Part shown: one piece after another, positions 26,205 through 34,342 of the stretch
Layout of the letters: each line of letters opens with the position of its first letter
Numbering within the stretch: position 1 is the first letter of the stretch
DNA from: Nitrospirillum iridis
GTDB taxonomy: Bacteria; Pseudomonadota; Alphaproteobacteria; Azospirillales; Azospirillaceae
Direction: 5' to 3'
Assembly (NCBI RefSeq): GCF_014205765.1
Contig: NZ_JACIIZ010000005.1
Location: 384,837 to 448,836 of the forward strand
DNA: 64,000 nt
Translations under genes and position numbers: made by a program
Notes under the pieces: model-generated
The model's database searches: none
What the model was told of the DNA's origin: nothing
Seen by the model: the letters and a program-made list of their open reading frames with translations, nothing else

Positions 26205-26462
26205 TCAGCCATGCGGGTGAGCCGCCGGCGCATGGTGCACCACCCGATGGTGGACGTGATGCGGGGGGTGGCGATGATGATGGTGATGATGATGGTGATG
26301 ATGCGCCACTCGGTGATGAACCCCCTCCGCCTGGGCGCTCCCCGCCGTCATCAGGGGCGCCAGCGCCAGACCGACGGCCAGGGTCAAGGCCGCGATCCCG
26401 CGGCGGCGCCAAGACGGGCCGGCGGATGGACCGGTGGTGGTGGGGCAGGTCAGGACAGGCAT
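26205..26462 (-). CDS. secreted small protein with a natural deca-histidine tract
   Basis: An 85-residue protein with a signal peptide (RRRGIAALTLAVGLALAPLM, cleavage near AQAE at about 46) and a mature part of about 40 residues that is almost half histidine: GVHHRVA, ten consecutive His, then RHPPHHVHHRVVHHAP. GAAGGA precedes the ATG at 26462. Such tracts bind Ni, Zn or Cu, so metal buffering in the periplasm is plausible, but low-complexity drift of a CAT/CAC repeat cannot be excluded. It shares its upstream motif with the gene at 25954. Confidence 0.62.
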   Translation of the reverse strand: MPVLTCPTTTGPSAGPSWRRRGIAALTLAVGLALAPLMTAGSAQAEGVHHRVAHHHHHHHHHHRHPPHHVHHRVVHHAPAAHPHG

Positions 26463-26839
26463 GGGTTCGATCCTTCTGACATAAACAGGGCCCGGCCACG
26501 CCGGGCACCTTCAGAAGGCAACCCAATGGTGGCGAAAAAACGCCCCCGAACGGGATTTAATGAGACCTCTCTTCTGATCCCCACGTGGATCGCCCATGGC
26601 ATGGGTGGCGCCCACATCAATCCGCGCCCTTTGCCGGTCACCCGACACACCCGCGTCAGCGCCGCCCCTGCCCACCTGTCATATCGTTTGTGTCCGGACG
26701 GCGCCTATTTGCGCATTGGTCGTTCCCGTCACCATCCCATCCGCGACCGTTTGTGATAAAGGCTTTCCGATAATTTTCACTGCCCGTCGGCAAGTACGGG
26801 CTGTACTGTCAGCCCGGTTCCGATTTTCCAGGAGTGGCC
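26463..26839. other. 377-bp intergenic region between poly-His gene and chorismate mutase gene
   Basis: No gene that I can support. It contains the shared motif copy 2 (26521-26560), a GATAAT hexamer at 26769-26774 without a clear -35, and an inverted repeat AGTAC-GGGCT-GTACT at 26793-26807, 33 bp ahead of the chorismate mutase start. Confidence 0.5.
26521..26560 (-). promoter_or_regulatory. shared upstream motif, copy 2
   Basis: Minus-strand reading: GTTCGGGGGCGT followed by TTTTTCGCCACCATTGGG, about 58 bp ahead of the start at 26462. A further CCTTCTGAA block follows in both leaders. Confidence 0.65.
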
Positions 26840-27157
26840 ATGTCCGGCGTTGAGCACCCTGCCCCCGCCATCCATCCCGAACTGAAGCGCCTGCGTGACA
26901 GCATCGATAACATCGACGCGGCCCTGATCTACATGCTGGCGGAGCGCTTCAAGTGCACCCAGCAGGTGGGCGTGCTGAAGGCCCAAATCGATCTTCCCAG
27001 CAGCGATCCAGGCCGCGAGGCGGCGCAGATTGAGCGTCTCCGCCGTCTGGCCGAGGGCGCGCACCTGGATCCGGATTTCGCGGCCAAGTTCCTGAACTTC
27101 ATCATCAAGGAAGTCATCCGCCACCACGACAGCTTCCGCGCGGCGGATCCGGCCTGA
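26840..27157 (+). CDS. AroQ-type chorismate mutase
   Basis: A 105-residue all-helical protein of the AroQ class: LKRLRDSIDNIDAALIYMLAERFKCTQQVGVLKAQ, then REAAQIERLRRLAEGAHLDPDFAAKFLNFIIKEVIRHH. This gives the helix order and charged pocket residues of the cytosolic chorismate mutase that makes prephenate for Phe/Tyr. AGGAG at 26830-26834 sets the ATG at 26840, not the GTG at 26834. It is a stand-alone mutase, not fused to PheA or DAHP synthase; class II DAHP synthase of the same pathway is at 34852. No signal peptide. Confidence 0.93.
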   Translation: MSGVEHPAPAIHPELKRLRDSIDNIDAALIYMLAERFKCTQQVGVLKAQIDLPSSDPGREAAQIERLRRLAEGAHLDPDFAAKFLNFIIKEVIRHHDSFRAADPA

Positions 27158-27185
27158 CATTCGGCCGGCCCCGGGCCGCGGCCGG

Positions 27186-29474
27186 TCAAGGACGCGGCAG
27201 CGGGTTCGGGTCATCCTTGCGGTTGGGTGGTTTCGGCGGCTCCGAATGTGGCGCTTGGGGATGCGGCGCCTGGGGACGGGGCGGCTCCGGCCGGGCCTGG
27301 GGTGGCGGCGCGTGCGGGGGTTCCGGCCGGGGCTGAGGCTCCATGTGACGCGCCGGTTCGGCCGGGGATTGCGGCCGCATTTGCGGGGTCTCCGGCCGGG
27401 GCTGGTGCTGTGGATGGGCGTCCCGCTCCACCTCCCGCTGGGGTTGAGGCCGCTCCGGCTGACGCGGCGGCTCCGCGGGGGGCCGGGGCTGGGGCTGGGG
27501 AATGGCCGGCGGTGGTGCCGCGTGCTGGACCGGCGGACCCTCGGGCCGGGCTTCTTCAGCGCGGCCCCCGTCCGGGCGGCGCCCTTCCCCATGCGGCGTC
27601 GGCGCCGGTTGCGGCTGGCCCGGACCGGCCTGTCCCGGCTGCGGATGGTCCTGGGGGTTGCCGGGGGGCGGCCCGGACCGCTCCGGCCCGGTCGGATGCA
27701 CCGGCGGCGGGCCCGGTGGCTGATCATGATCGCGCAACGCCGGCAGGCCGGCGGGGGCGGAACGATCCGGGTGTAAGCCTGGCTCGTCGGGGCGCCGCTG
27801 CCCCGCCCGGAAGTCGCCCTGACGGAAGTCGCCCTGCCGCAAATCACCAGACCGGCCATCGGCGCGCGGGGTACCGTCCGGGCCCCGCCAATCCTGGTGA
27901 CGGGTATCGCGCGCCTCGGGCGCCCCATCAGGCCGGAACTGGGGGCCGGGACTGGCCGGACGCGGGACGGGCCCGGCGCCATCGGGCGGGCCAGGCAGGT
28001 GCAGTCGCTGCGCCAGTTGCGGCGTCACGCCGGCGGTGGCGGCGGTGGGCAGCACCGGCGGGCGCCCCGCGACAAGGCGGGCGTTGGCGAATTGCCGTTC
28101 GTCCAGCGGGCGGGCGCCGCCATCATGACGATCCCAGGCGCGCTCTCCCGGGCGGTCCCCGGGGTGGCCCCAAGACCGTCCCCCCACCATGGCGTCCGCC
28201 GGCATCATGGAGGCGCCACGGCGGTTCACATAGTTGTTGATGGTGACGTTCACGGTGTTGTTCACGACGGTGAGGTTGCGCACCACCGGACGGTTCACAT
28301 ACTCAACATAGCGCGGACTGGCCCGGTACCAGGGATGATAGGGCTCTTGCCAGCCGAGCGGGCACCAGCCCACCGGGGGGTGGCCACCGACACCGATGCC
28401 CACCGCCACGCCAGCGCCGAAAAAAGCGACCAGCGCCGGAGCATAAACCGGCGGGGGCGGCGGGCCTGCGGTGATGACCGCGCCGGCCGGAGCCCAGGCC
28501 CAACGCCCGCCAATGTCCACCCAACGGCCATAGTGGAAGGGGGCGAAACCCCATGGCGCGTCGTCGATCCAGGTCCATCCCCAAGGCGCCACGAAGGCCC
28601 AGTGGCCCTGGCGATAGGGGACCCACCCCGCATCGACCTGCGGGTACCACACCTGGCCATAGTCGGGCGTGACCTGCCAACTGCCGTAGGCGGTAAGATC
28701 TTCGGCGCCCGGCATGGCGGCAATGGCCGGCGGGGTGGAGGAGCCGACCCGATCAGCCGCCAGGGCCGCCAGCAGGAAGGAATCGTGGTCAGCCGGCCGC
28801 ACGCTGACATTGGGCGGGTTGTCGCCGGTGATCTCCCCCGTCTGGCCGCCGTTCAGCCGCAGCGACAGGCCGTCGCCGCTGAGTTGCGCCGTCCCCTCCA
28901 GCACGGTGACGCGGGTGGGCGTGTCACGGTCACCGGCCACGATCTCATACCGCCCCGGGGCGTTCAAAGTGACCATGCCCCGCGGCGTGCGCAGGCTGTA
29001 GCTTTCCTCAGGCAGCAAGCCGCGGATCCGCACATAGACCCGCCCCTGGGCCACGTTGGCATCCAGGGTGCGATCATCCAGCGTGTCGATGTCCAGCTCG
29101 GTGGCCCCATCCATGACCAGCCGGGTGGCGGAGACCTCCACGGTGGCGCTGGCGCCCGGCTCCGTCCACAGGGCGTTGCCGCTGGTCAGCGGATAGTTGG
29201 GGATGGCGGTGTCCCACTGCGTGGCATCGGCCGTGTGGAAGGACACGGTGCCGCGCACCCGCGCCAATCGTCCGACCCGGGCCGGCGGGTCGCCGGAATA
29301 TTGGTCGCCGGCGGCGTCATAGGCTGCGGGGTCGTCCTGCGCCAAAACCCGGGTGGCGGCAAGGGGGGAAAAGGCCAGAAGGACCGCCAGCGCCGTCATG
29401 GTGCCGCGGGCCATGCCCGATCGCCGCGAGACCGGCCGCTGGGACACCATGGGTTGGAGGGGTGTTGGGGGCAT
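27186..29474 (-). CDS. exported FecR/DUF6600 protein with long Pro-rich tail
   Basis: A 762-residue secreted protein. After a signal peptide (ALAVLLAFSPLAATRVLAQ) comes a FecR-like beta domain (about 60-220: VRGTVSFHTADATQWDTAIPNYPLTSG, then LRTPRGMVTLNAPGRYEIV), then a DUF6600 module rich in W/Y (about 255-330: GSWQVTPDYGQVWYPQ, GHWAFVAPWGWTWIDD, GFAPFHYGRWVDIGGRWAWA). The last ~330 residues are disordered and dominated by Pro, Gln, Arg and His. Such proteins are envelope-associated with no firm function. The ATG at 29474 is preferred to the GTG at 29489. It is divergent from the ferritin-like gene. Confidence 0.85.
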   Translation of the reverse strand: MPPTPLQPMVSQRPVSRRSGMARGTMTALAVLLAFSPLAATRVLAQDDPAAYDAAGDQYSGDPPARVGRLARVRGTVSFHTADATQWDTAIPNYPLTSGNALWTEPGASATVEVSATRLVMDGATELDIDTLDDRTLDANVAQGRVYVRIRGLLPEESYSLRTPRGMVTLNAPGRYEIVAGDRDTPTRVTVLEGTAQLSGDGLSLRLNGGQTGEITGDNPPNVSVRPADHDSFLLAALAADRVGSSTPPAIAAMPGAEDLTAYGSWQVTPDYGQVWYPQVDAGWVPYRQGHWAFVAPWGWTWIDDAPWGFAPFHYGRWVDIGGRWAWAPAGAVITAGPPPPPVYAPALVAFFGAGVAVGIGVGGHPPVGWCPLGWQEPYHPWYRASPRYVEYVNRPVVRNLTVVNNTVNVTINNYVNRRGASMMPADAMVGGRSWGHPGDRPGERAWDRHDGGARPLDERQFANARLVAGRPPVLPTAATAGVTPQLAQRLHLPGPPDGAGPVPRPASPGPQFRPDGAPEARDTRHQDWRGPDGTPRADGRSGDLRQGDFRQGDFRAGQRRPDEPGLHPDRSAPAGLPALRDHDQPPGPPPVHPTGPERSGPPPGNPQDHPQPGQAGPGQPQPAPTPHGEGRRPDGGRAEEARPEGPPVQHAAPPPAIPQPQPRPPAEPPRQPERPQPQREVERDAHPQHQPRPETPQMRPQSPAEPARHMEPQPRPEPPHAPPPQARPEPPRPQAPHPQAPHSEPPKPPNRKDDPNPLPRP

Positions 29475-29649
29475 GATGACAGGTTCCACCCTGGTTCGTT
29501 CAGGTCAACCCAGGCTGCGCGCCGATGGTGGCATAACTACGACGAATGATGGCCCCGATTTGGCCGGCGGGCGATTCATATTGCCCGGTCTCAAGCCCTG
29601 CGCGCAGAGTGCGGCCGCGTCAGGAAGCCTGAGGAAAAGGTCTAAGGTC

Positions 29650-30324
29650 ATGCGGATGTCATTGGATATGGTGCGCGCCCGGTTCGAGGCGGACAATGCG
29701 GCCCTGCTGCCCCGGGTCCAGTCCTTCCTGGCGCATGTCATGCGGGCACCCGCCTCCCATGCCTGTTTCATGAACGAGTTGTCGCTGATGGAACATATGG
29801 GCAGCCACAAGATCATGGCCACCCAGCACGGCCCCGGCATGGACCAGCCCACCCTGAAACATCTGGCGGAGGAGGCGCGGCACGCCTTTTTCTTCAAGCG
29901 CCATGCCGAGGGGGTGGCCCGCCGCCCACTGGACTATGTCCAGGCCGACCTGCTGTCACCGGCCGCCGGCCGCCTGTATTTCCAAAAGCTGGATATCGCC
30001 GTGGAGCAGGCGCTGGCGGATGAGCCACCGCGATCCAAGGTGCTGTACCTGCACATGTCGCTGATCATCGAGTTCCGCGCCGTGTGGTTCTACCATCTGT
30101 ATGAGACGGCGCTGCGCCAGGCCGGGTCCAAGATTTCGCTCAAAAGCCTGCTGGCCGAGGAACAGGGGCACCTGGCCGACATGGCCACCCGGTTGGCGGC
30201 GGTCGGGGCCTGGGACCCCGCCCGGCTGCAGGCCCTATGCCAGGCCGAAACCGCCCTGTTCGGCATCCTGCTGGGCCGGCTGGAACGGGCGGTGGCCCCA
30301 CAGGCGGAAGCCCAGGCGGCTTAA
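29650..30324 (+). CDS. ferritin-like diiron-type helical protein
   Basis: A 224-residue helical protein without signal peptide. Two ExxH-type pairs fit a ferritin-like four-helix bundle: MNELSLMEH (helix 1), LAEEARHAFFFKRHAE (Glu75, His78), LIIEFRAVWFYHLYE (helix 3) and LAEEQGHLADMATR (helix 4, around 170-174). So a diiron or dimanganese site is plausible. I do not recognise a named family; oxidoreductase and iron-storage roles are both open. The tandem in-frame ATGs at 29650 and 29656 are both possible starts. Its stop overlaps the converging hydrolase gene by 4 bp. It is divergent from the FecR/DUF6600 gene. Confidence 0.8.
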   Translation: MRMSLDMVRARFEADNAALLPRVQSFLAHVMRAPASHACFMNELSLMEHMGSHKIMATQHGPGMDQPTLKHLAEEARHAFFFKRHAEGVARRPLDYVQADLLSPAAGRLYFQKLDIAVEQALADEPPRSKVLYLHMSLIIEFRAVWFYHLYETALRQAGSKISLKSLLAEEQGHLADMATRLAAVGAWDPARLQALCQAETALFGILLGRLERAVAPQAEAQAA

Positions 30325-31220
30325 ACGGCGCCTTCCAGCAGCAAGGGCCAAGCCTGGGCGTTGCGTTCGGCAAACAGGCGCAGATGGCCGATGGCCTTGA
30401 CCCCAGCCTCCGCCGGGGTGATGACGCGGTGGCGGATGGTGGCCGCCGGGTAGAAGTCAGCCAGTCGGCGCACCCGTTCCGGCGGCATCATCTCATCATC
30501 CGCAATGCCCACAAGGGTGACGGCACCTGTCATGCGGTCGGGCATTGGGTGGGGCATGGCCCGCCCCCAATCCACCCGGTAGAAGCCACGTGAGGTGCAC
30601 CAGCGCCGCCATTGCCAGAACACACCCTTGGGCAGGTCGGCGCCCAGGCCTAGCAGCCGCCCGGGCAGATAGCCCCACAGCCGCGTGGCCAGCGGCCCCA
30701 GCAGGAACCAGAAGGCGATGACCGAGGGCGTGTAGCGCCACGGATGCTTGGTCCAATGCGCGGGGCCGGAAGCGACGGCGATCAGCCGCGCCACCCGCCC
30801 GGCATTGGCATGAAAGGGCAGGCACATGCCGCCGAGCGAATGGCCGACAACCCAGATCTCCGCATCCGGAAACCGGTCGCACAGATAATCCAGGGCCGCC
30901 GCCTGATCGACCACGCCCCAGACGGCCATGGTGGCGTCGGAGTGGCGGACCGGGCCGGCCGCCGAGGCGCCGAAGTCGCGATAATCATAGGTCAGCACTG
31001 CCGCGTCCCTGGCACCCGCCAGCCAGACAGCGAAGCGGGCATAGTAGTCACGCGGCACCCCCGTGGCGCCGTGTATGACGATGGCGATCTCGGGCGTTGG
31101 CACCGCCGGCGGCAGCATCAGCCGGCCAGCCAGCTGGGCGCCATCGGGCGTGGTGATCCGCACCGCCTGTTCCCCCATGGCCTGTTCCCCCGTGGCCTGC
31201 TCCTGCTTGTCCACCGGCAT
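30321..31220 (-). CDS. alpha/beta hydrolase (YbgA/serine-aminopeptidase-like)
   Basis: A 299-residue cytosolic alpha/beta hydrolase: IAIVIHGATGVPRDYYARFA, TYDYRDFGAS, nucleophile elbow WVVGHSLGGMCLPF (GxSxG), and a late GIADDEMMPPERV (Asp) and AIGHLRLF (His). The ATG at 31220 has GGAGGAG four bases upstream. Near the N-terminus a five-residue unit (EQATG, EQAMG, EQAV) is tandemly repeated, from a 15-bp DNA repeat. It is transcribed divergently from a TetR gene with a palindrome between them, so it is likely the repressed target. Substrate unknown. Confidence 0.88.
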   Translation of the reverse strand: MPVDKQEQATGEQAMGEQAVRITTPDGAQLAGRLMLPPAVPTPEIAIVIHGATGVPRDYYARFAVWLAGARDAAVLTYDYRDFGASAAGPVRHSDATMAVWGVVDQAAALDYLCDRFPDAEIWVVGHSLGGMCLPFHANAGRVARLIAVASGPAHWTKHPWRYTPSVIAFWFLLGPLATRLWGYLPGRLLGLGADLPKGVFWQWRRWCTSRGFYRVDWGRAMPHPMPDRMTGAVTLVGIADDEMMPPERVRRLADFYPAATIRHRVITPAEAGVKAIGHLRLFAERNAQAWPLLLEGAV

Positions 31221-31256
31221 GTGCTCCTCCCGCCCCTCGGGCCTCGGAACCCGTTT

Positions 31257-31272
31257 TATGGTGATCACCATA
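31257..31272. promoter_or_regulatory. candidate TetR operator
   Basis: TATGGTGATCACCATA, a perfect 16-bp palindrome in the 99-bp gap between the divergent hydrolase and TetR genes. It is well placed to repress both. Confidence 0.7.
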
Positions 31273-31319
31273 GAATGGATATCACTAGACCGACCGACAT
31301 ACAATTGGCATGAAGGGGC

Positions 31320-31868
31320 ATGCCGCGCCCGTCCGATGCCAAGAAGCATTTCGTCGATACCGCCGTGACCCTGTTCCGGCGCAAGGGCTATAATGGCGTC
31401 GGGCTGAACGAGATCATCGCCGTCAGCGGTGCGCCGAAAGGTTCGTTCTACCACCACTTCCCCGGCGGCAAGGAAGAGCTGGCGGAGGAAGCGGCCCGCC
31501 TGGCCGGCCACCGCATTGCCCGCCTGATCGACCAGGCCTTCATCGACGCGCCCACCTTCGCCGACGGCGTTCACGCCCTGGCCGACATCATCGCCGATTG
31601 GTTCGAGGCGTCGGACTGGCGTGACGGCTGCCCCGTCACCGCCCTGGTCATCGGGGCCATCCCGGACTCCACCCGCCTGTCCGCCGTGGTGGCCGAGGTG
31701 CTGGAGGATTGGGCCGCCCGCACCGCCGGCCATGCCGAGCGCCTGGGCGTCAGCGATCCGCGGGAACGGGCGGCGCGTTTTTTCATCGCGCTGGAGGGCG
31801 CCTGGCTGCTGGCCCGGGTGCAACGCACCCGTGCGCCGTTCAAACTGGCGGCGTCCATGGTCCTGTGA
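31320..31868 (+). CDS. TetR/AcrR-family regulator (LmrA/YxaF type)
   Basis: A 182-residue repressor. The N-terminal HTH is FVDTAVTLFRRKGYNGVGLNEI, then SGAPKGSFYHHFPGGKEEL; the GG insertion in 'HFPGGKEEL' is the mark of the LmrA/YxaF subgroup. The C-terminal ligand domain has DGCPVTALVIGAIPDSTRL, also typical. It probably represses the divergent alpha/beta hydrolase through the palindrome at 31257. The racemase gene follows 34 bp downstream and may be co-transcribed. Confidence 0.92.
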   Translation: MPRPSDAKKHFVDTAVTLFRRKGYNGVGLNEIIAVSGAPKGSFYHHFPGGKEELAEEAARLAGHRIARLIDQAFIDAPTFADGVHALADIIADWFEASDWRDGCPVTALVIGAIPDSTRLSAVVAEVLEDWAARTAGHAERLGVSDPRERAARFFIALEGAWLLARVQRTRAPFKLAASMVL

Positions 31869-31902
31869 GACCGTTTTCCTGACAGGAAAAAGGGGCACTG
31901 CC

Positions 31903-32598
31903 ATGCGTCTGTTGGGCTTGATCGGGGGCATGAGCTGGGAAAGCACCACCCTCTACTACCGCCATTTGAATACCATCGCCCGTGACCGGCTGGGCGGCCT
32001 GCACTCCGCCCGAGTCCTGCTGTGGTCCGTGGATTTCGCCGAAGTCGCGGACAGACAACAGGCGGGTGACTGGGCGGGCGCGGGCGCGCTGATGGCTGAC
32101 GCCGCCCGTCGCTTGCAGGACGCAGGCGCGGAGGCGCTGATGATCGGCGCCAACACCATGCACAAGACGGCGGATGCCGTGCGCGCCGCCACCACCATCC
32201 CCCTGCTGCACATCGCCGACGCCACCGGCCGGGCCCTGGCCGCCGCCGGCAGCGTTCGCCCGGCCTTGCTGGCCACCCGCTACACCATGGAACAGGACTT
32301 CTACCGCGGGCACCTGGCCCAGCATTATGGCGTGGACGCCCTGGTGCCCGACGCCGCCGGCCGCGATGCCGTCCACCGCATCATTTACGAGGAGTTGTGC
32401 CGCGGCATCGTACGACCGGAATCCAAGGCGCTGATCCTGGACCAAGTGGCGCGCCTGCGTGACGGCGGGGCGGATGGCGTCATCCTGGGCTGCACGGAAA
32501 TTGGTATGATCATGGATCAAGCCGACAGCGACCTGCCGGTTTTTGACACCACGCGTCTGCACGCGGAAACGGCGATGAGCTTCGCGTTAACATATTAA
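31903..32598 (+). CDS. YgeA-like amino-acid racemase, one catalytic Cys missing
   Basis: A 231-residue protein of the aspartate/glutamate racemase family, close to E. coli YgeA (GLIGGMSWESTTLYYRHLN, RLGGLHSARVLLWSVDF, LHIADATGRALA, RYTMEQDFYRGHL). The second catalytic cysteine is present (LGCTEIGMI, Cys197). At the first site, where YgeA has CTNTMHK, this protein reads GANTMHK (Gly82), so the two-base racemase mechanism may be lost or altered. It could be a one-sided epimerase, a lyase-like enzyme, or inactive. It lies just after TetR, possibly in the same transcript. Confidence 0.9.
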   Translation: MRLLGLIGGMSWESTTLYYRHLNTIARDRLGGLHSARVLLWSVDFAEVADRQQAGDWAGAGALMADAARRLQDAGAEALMIGANTMHKTADAVRAATTIPLLHIADATGRALAAAGSVRPALLATRYTMEQDFYRGHLAQHYGVDALVPDAAGRDAVHRIIYEELCRGIVRPESKALILDQVARLRDGGADGVILGCTEIGMIMDQADSDLPVFDTTRLHAETAMSFALTY

Positions 32599-32615
32599 TA
32601 TATAAAACTTTTACG

Positions 32616-32640
32616 CCCATGGATTGCATTCCCCCATGGG
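32616..32640. promoter_or_regulatory. CCCATGG inverted repeat
   Basis: CCCATGG (32616-32622) and CCATGGG (32634-32640) with an 11-bp spacer, just after a very AT-rich block (32587-32612, with TTAATATATAAAA) that is a likely promoter for 32687. Confidence 0.45.
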
Positions 32641-32686
32641 CACGTTAGCATGGCGTTGGTAAGCGTCGGCTGGCGGGGTATGGGCG

Positions 32687-33214
32687 TTGAAGAAGTGGGC
32701 GAAGGGGGCCGTCGGCCTGGCCATCGTGGCCCTGGGCATCACCGGATGGAATCTGGTGTGTGTCACCCTGCCTGTGGCCCGAGTCCTGGATAGGGATCCG
32801 CGCAACGCGCCCGTCAGCGTGGTCGCATACCACCGGGGACTTGTTCTGCCGGACAGTCTGGTGATCGATGTCTGGGGTGCCCGCACCACCGCTGGCCCGC
32901 AGGACATGCTGCGCGCCCTGCTGCAAACGGCGGCGACGCTGGGCGGACGCACCTACGACACCGTCGTCCTGGCCTATCACGGCCGCCCCCGCTTCACCTT
33001 GCCAGGCTTCTATTTCCAGCAGTTGGGACACGATTACGACAGTGGGGAAGATACGACCAGCCTGATCCGCACCCTGCCGCAAAATGTGCGCGCCATGGAC
33101 GGCAGTGCCGCGTTCGAGACCTGGACAGGGGGTATGGCCGGGGTGCAGGATCGGCAAATGGAAGACGTGCGGACCCTCAGCCGCCTGTGGTGGATGGATC
33201 GCCACAGTTCCTGA
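32687..33214 (+). CDS. membrane-anchored protein of unknown function
   Basis: A 175-residue protein with an N-terminal membrane anchor (GAVGLAIVALGITGWNLVCV) and a soluble domain facing the periplasm. Stretches such as YHRGLVLPDSLVIDVWG, YDTVVLAYHGRPRFTLPGFYFQQLG and the 'WTGGMAGVQDRQMEDV' tail do not match a family I know. The start is a TTG at 32687; no in-frame ATG fits. It stands alone with an AT-rich promoter and an inverted repeat upstream, so it may be regulated. Confidence 0.7.
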   Translation: MKKWAKGAVGLAIVALGITGWNLVCVTLPVARVLDRDPRNAPVSVVAYHRGLVLPDSLVIDVWGARTTAGPQDMLRALLQTAATLGGRTYDTVVLAYHGRPRFTLPGFYFQQLGHDYDSGEDTTSLIRTLPQNVRAMDGSAAFETWTGGMAGVQDRQMEDVRTLSRLWWMDRHSS

Positions 33215-33299
33215 GTCGCGTTCCGCAGCCGCCGATGGATGAGCCTGGCCCCGCGCGGCTTGACGCTTCAGGACGATTCCGCCCCTCGCGCCGTCCGCC

Positions 33300-34232
33300 C
33301 TAGTGATCACGCGGCAGGTGGACACCACCAAAGCGTGCGGCCAATTGGGCCAGCGCGTCCGGCGCCAGGAAGGGGTCATGCGCCGTCAGCCCGGCGACCC
33401 CATAGCCATCGGCCAGGACACCCGGCGTCAACCACCACCACACCTGGTCGCGGGCGATGCCCGGATGGGCGGCCAGATAGTCGTCCGTCGCCTGATCGAT
33501 GTCATCCAGCAGCGTGGGCGCCACGCCCCATTCCCGATACAGCGCCGCGATCGCCTGGCGCAGGTTGGCGGCGTTCTGCCGGCGCGCGCCCAGGATGGCC
33601 TCGACCGTGGCGGCGCCCAGGTCCGGCGGCGTCACGGTGACGCCGTCCCGGGACAGGTCGGGCAACTGGTCGCGGATGGCCGCCATCTCCTGGATCAGGC
33701 GGGCGCGCGCATCCAGCGTATCGCGCGGATCCAGGCTGTTGGTCGAATGGAACTCCACCACCGCGCCCGGGGCCACCGTCTTGCGCTGGCCGGCCAGGAA
33801 AGGCAGCAGGGCGCAAGCGGACGCGCAGCGCCCCCGCACCACCACGTCCAGGCGGCGGTCATGGATCAGGCGCGCCATTTCCAGCGCCACGGCGACATCG
33901 CCGCCGCCGGAGTCCAGCACCAGGGTCCGCGTCTCCGGCGTCAGGTGGCGGGCCAGCAGCTCCGCGTCCCCCGCCGGGTGCTCCCCGGGCAGGAAGCGGC
34001 GGGGAAGGATTTCACCCTGGAAGGCCAGGGTGGCCGCGTCCTCCCGCCGCCACGCCTTATCCTGGTAGGACTGCGACCAAGCGGGAACCGGGGCCAGTGG
34101 CGGGAGCACCATCAGGCAGGCGGCGAGCAGCAGAGCCGCGAGCGGCGCCCGCCTCACGAGGGGGGGCGGGGGCTGGCGGGGGGACGACGGCAATGGTGCA
34201 TGGAGACCCTGGAATGGTTGCGGTCCGCGCAT
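33300..34232 (-). CDS. exported ClpP-fold serine-protease-like protein
   Basis: A 310-residue protein with an N-terminal hydrophobic segment (LAALLLAACLMVLPPLAP) for export. The core resembles the ClpP/crotonase-like periplasmic proteins of Rhizobiales and Azospirillales: LVLDSGGGDVAVALEMARLI, VVVRGRCASACALLPFLAG with Ser in CASAC as likely nucleophile, and VAPGAVVEFHS for the His. Whether it cleaves peptides is untested in this group. The start is uncertain: ATG 34232 lacks a clear ribosome-binding site and an upstream GTG at 34259 is possible. It is divergent from osmC. Confidence 0.75.
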   Translation of the reverse strand: MRGPQPFQGLHAPLPSSPRQPPPPLVRRAPLAALLLAACLMVLPPLAPVPAWSQSYQDKAWRREDAATLAFQGEILPRRFLPGEHPAGDAELLARHLTPETRTLVLDSGGGDVAVALEMARLIHDRRLDVVVRGRCASACALLPFLAGQRKTVAPGAVVEFHSTNSLDPRDTLDARARLIQEMAAIRDQLPDLSRDGVTVTPPDLGAATVEAILGARRQNAANLRQAIAALYREWGVAPTLLDDIDQATDDYLAAHPGIARDQVWWWLTPGVLADGYGVAGLTAHDPFLAPDALAQLAARFGGVHLPRDH

Positions 34233-34342
34233 CACGGACCAAGCGCATGGAACTGACACGGTAGCTTGCTAGTCTAATCCCAGCACCCGGCCCACTGGTA
34301 GAGCGGGCAAAGGGTTTACCCCACGCAACTAGGAGAACGGCC

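Noticed and set aside
26259-26310. The GATGAT/GGTGAT run as a CRISPR or mobile repeat
   Set aside because: It is simply the reverse complement of the His codons in the secreted protein; there is no spacer-repeat structure.
26793-26807. AGTAC-GGGCT-GTACT as a TrpR/TyrR-type operator for chorismate mutase
   Set aside because: Only a 5-bp arm each side, no regulator gene nearby, and the half-site resemblance to GTACTAG is weak.
27897-29549. 550-codon plus-strand frame opposite the FecR/DUF6600 gene
   Set aside because: Shadow of the Trp/Tyr- and Pro-rich minus-strand gene; no start context and no recognisable domain.
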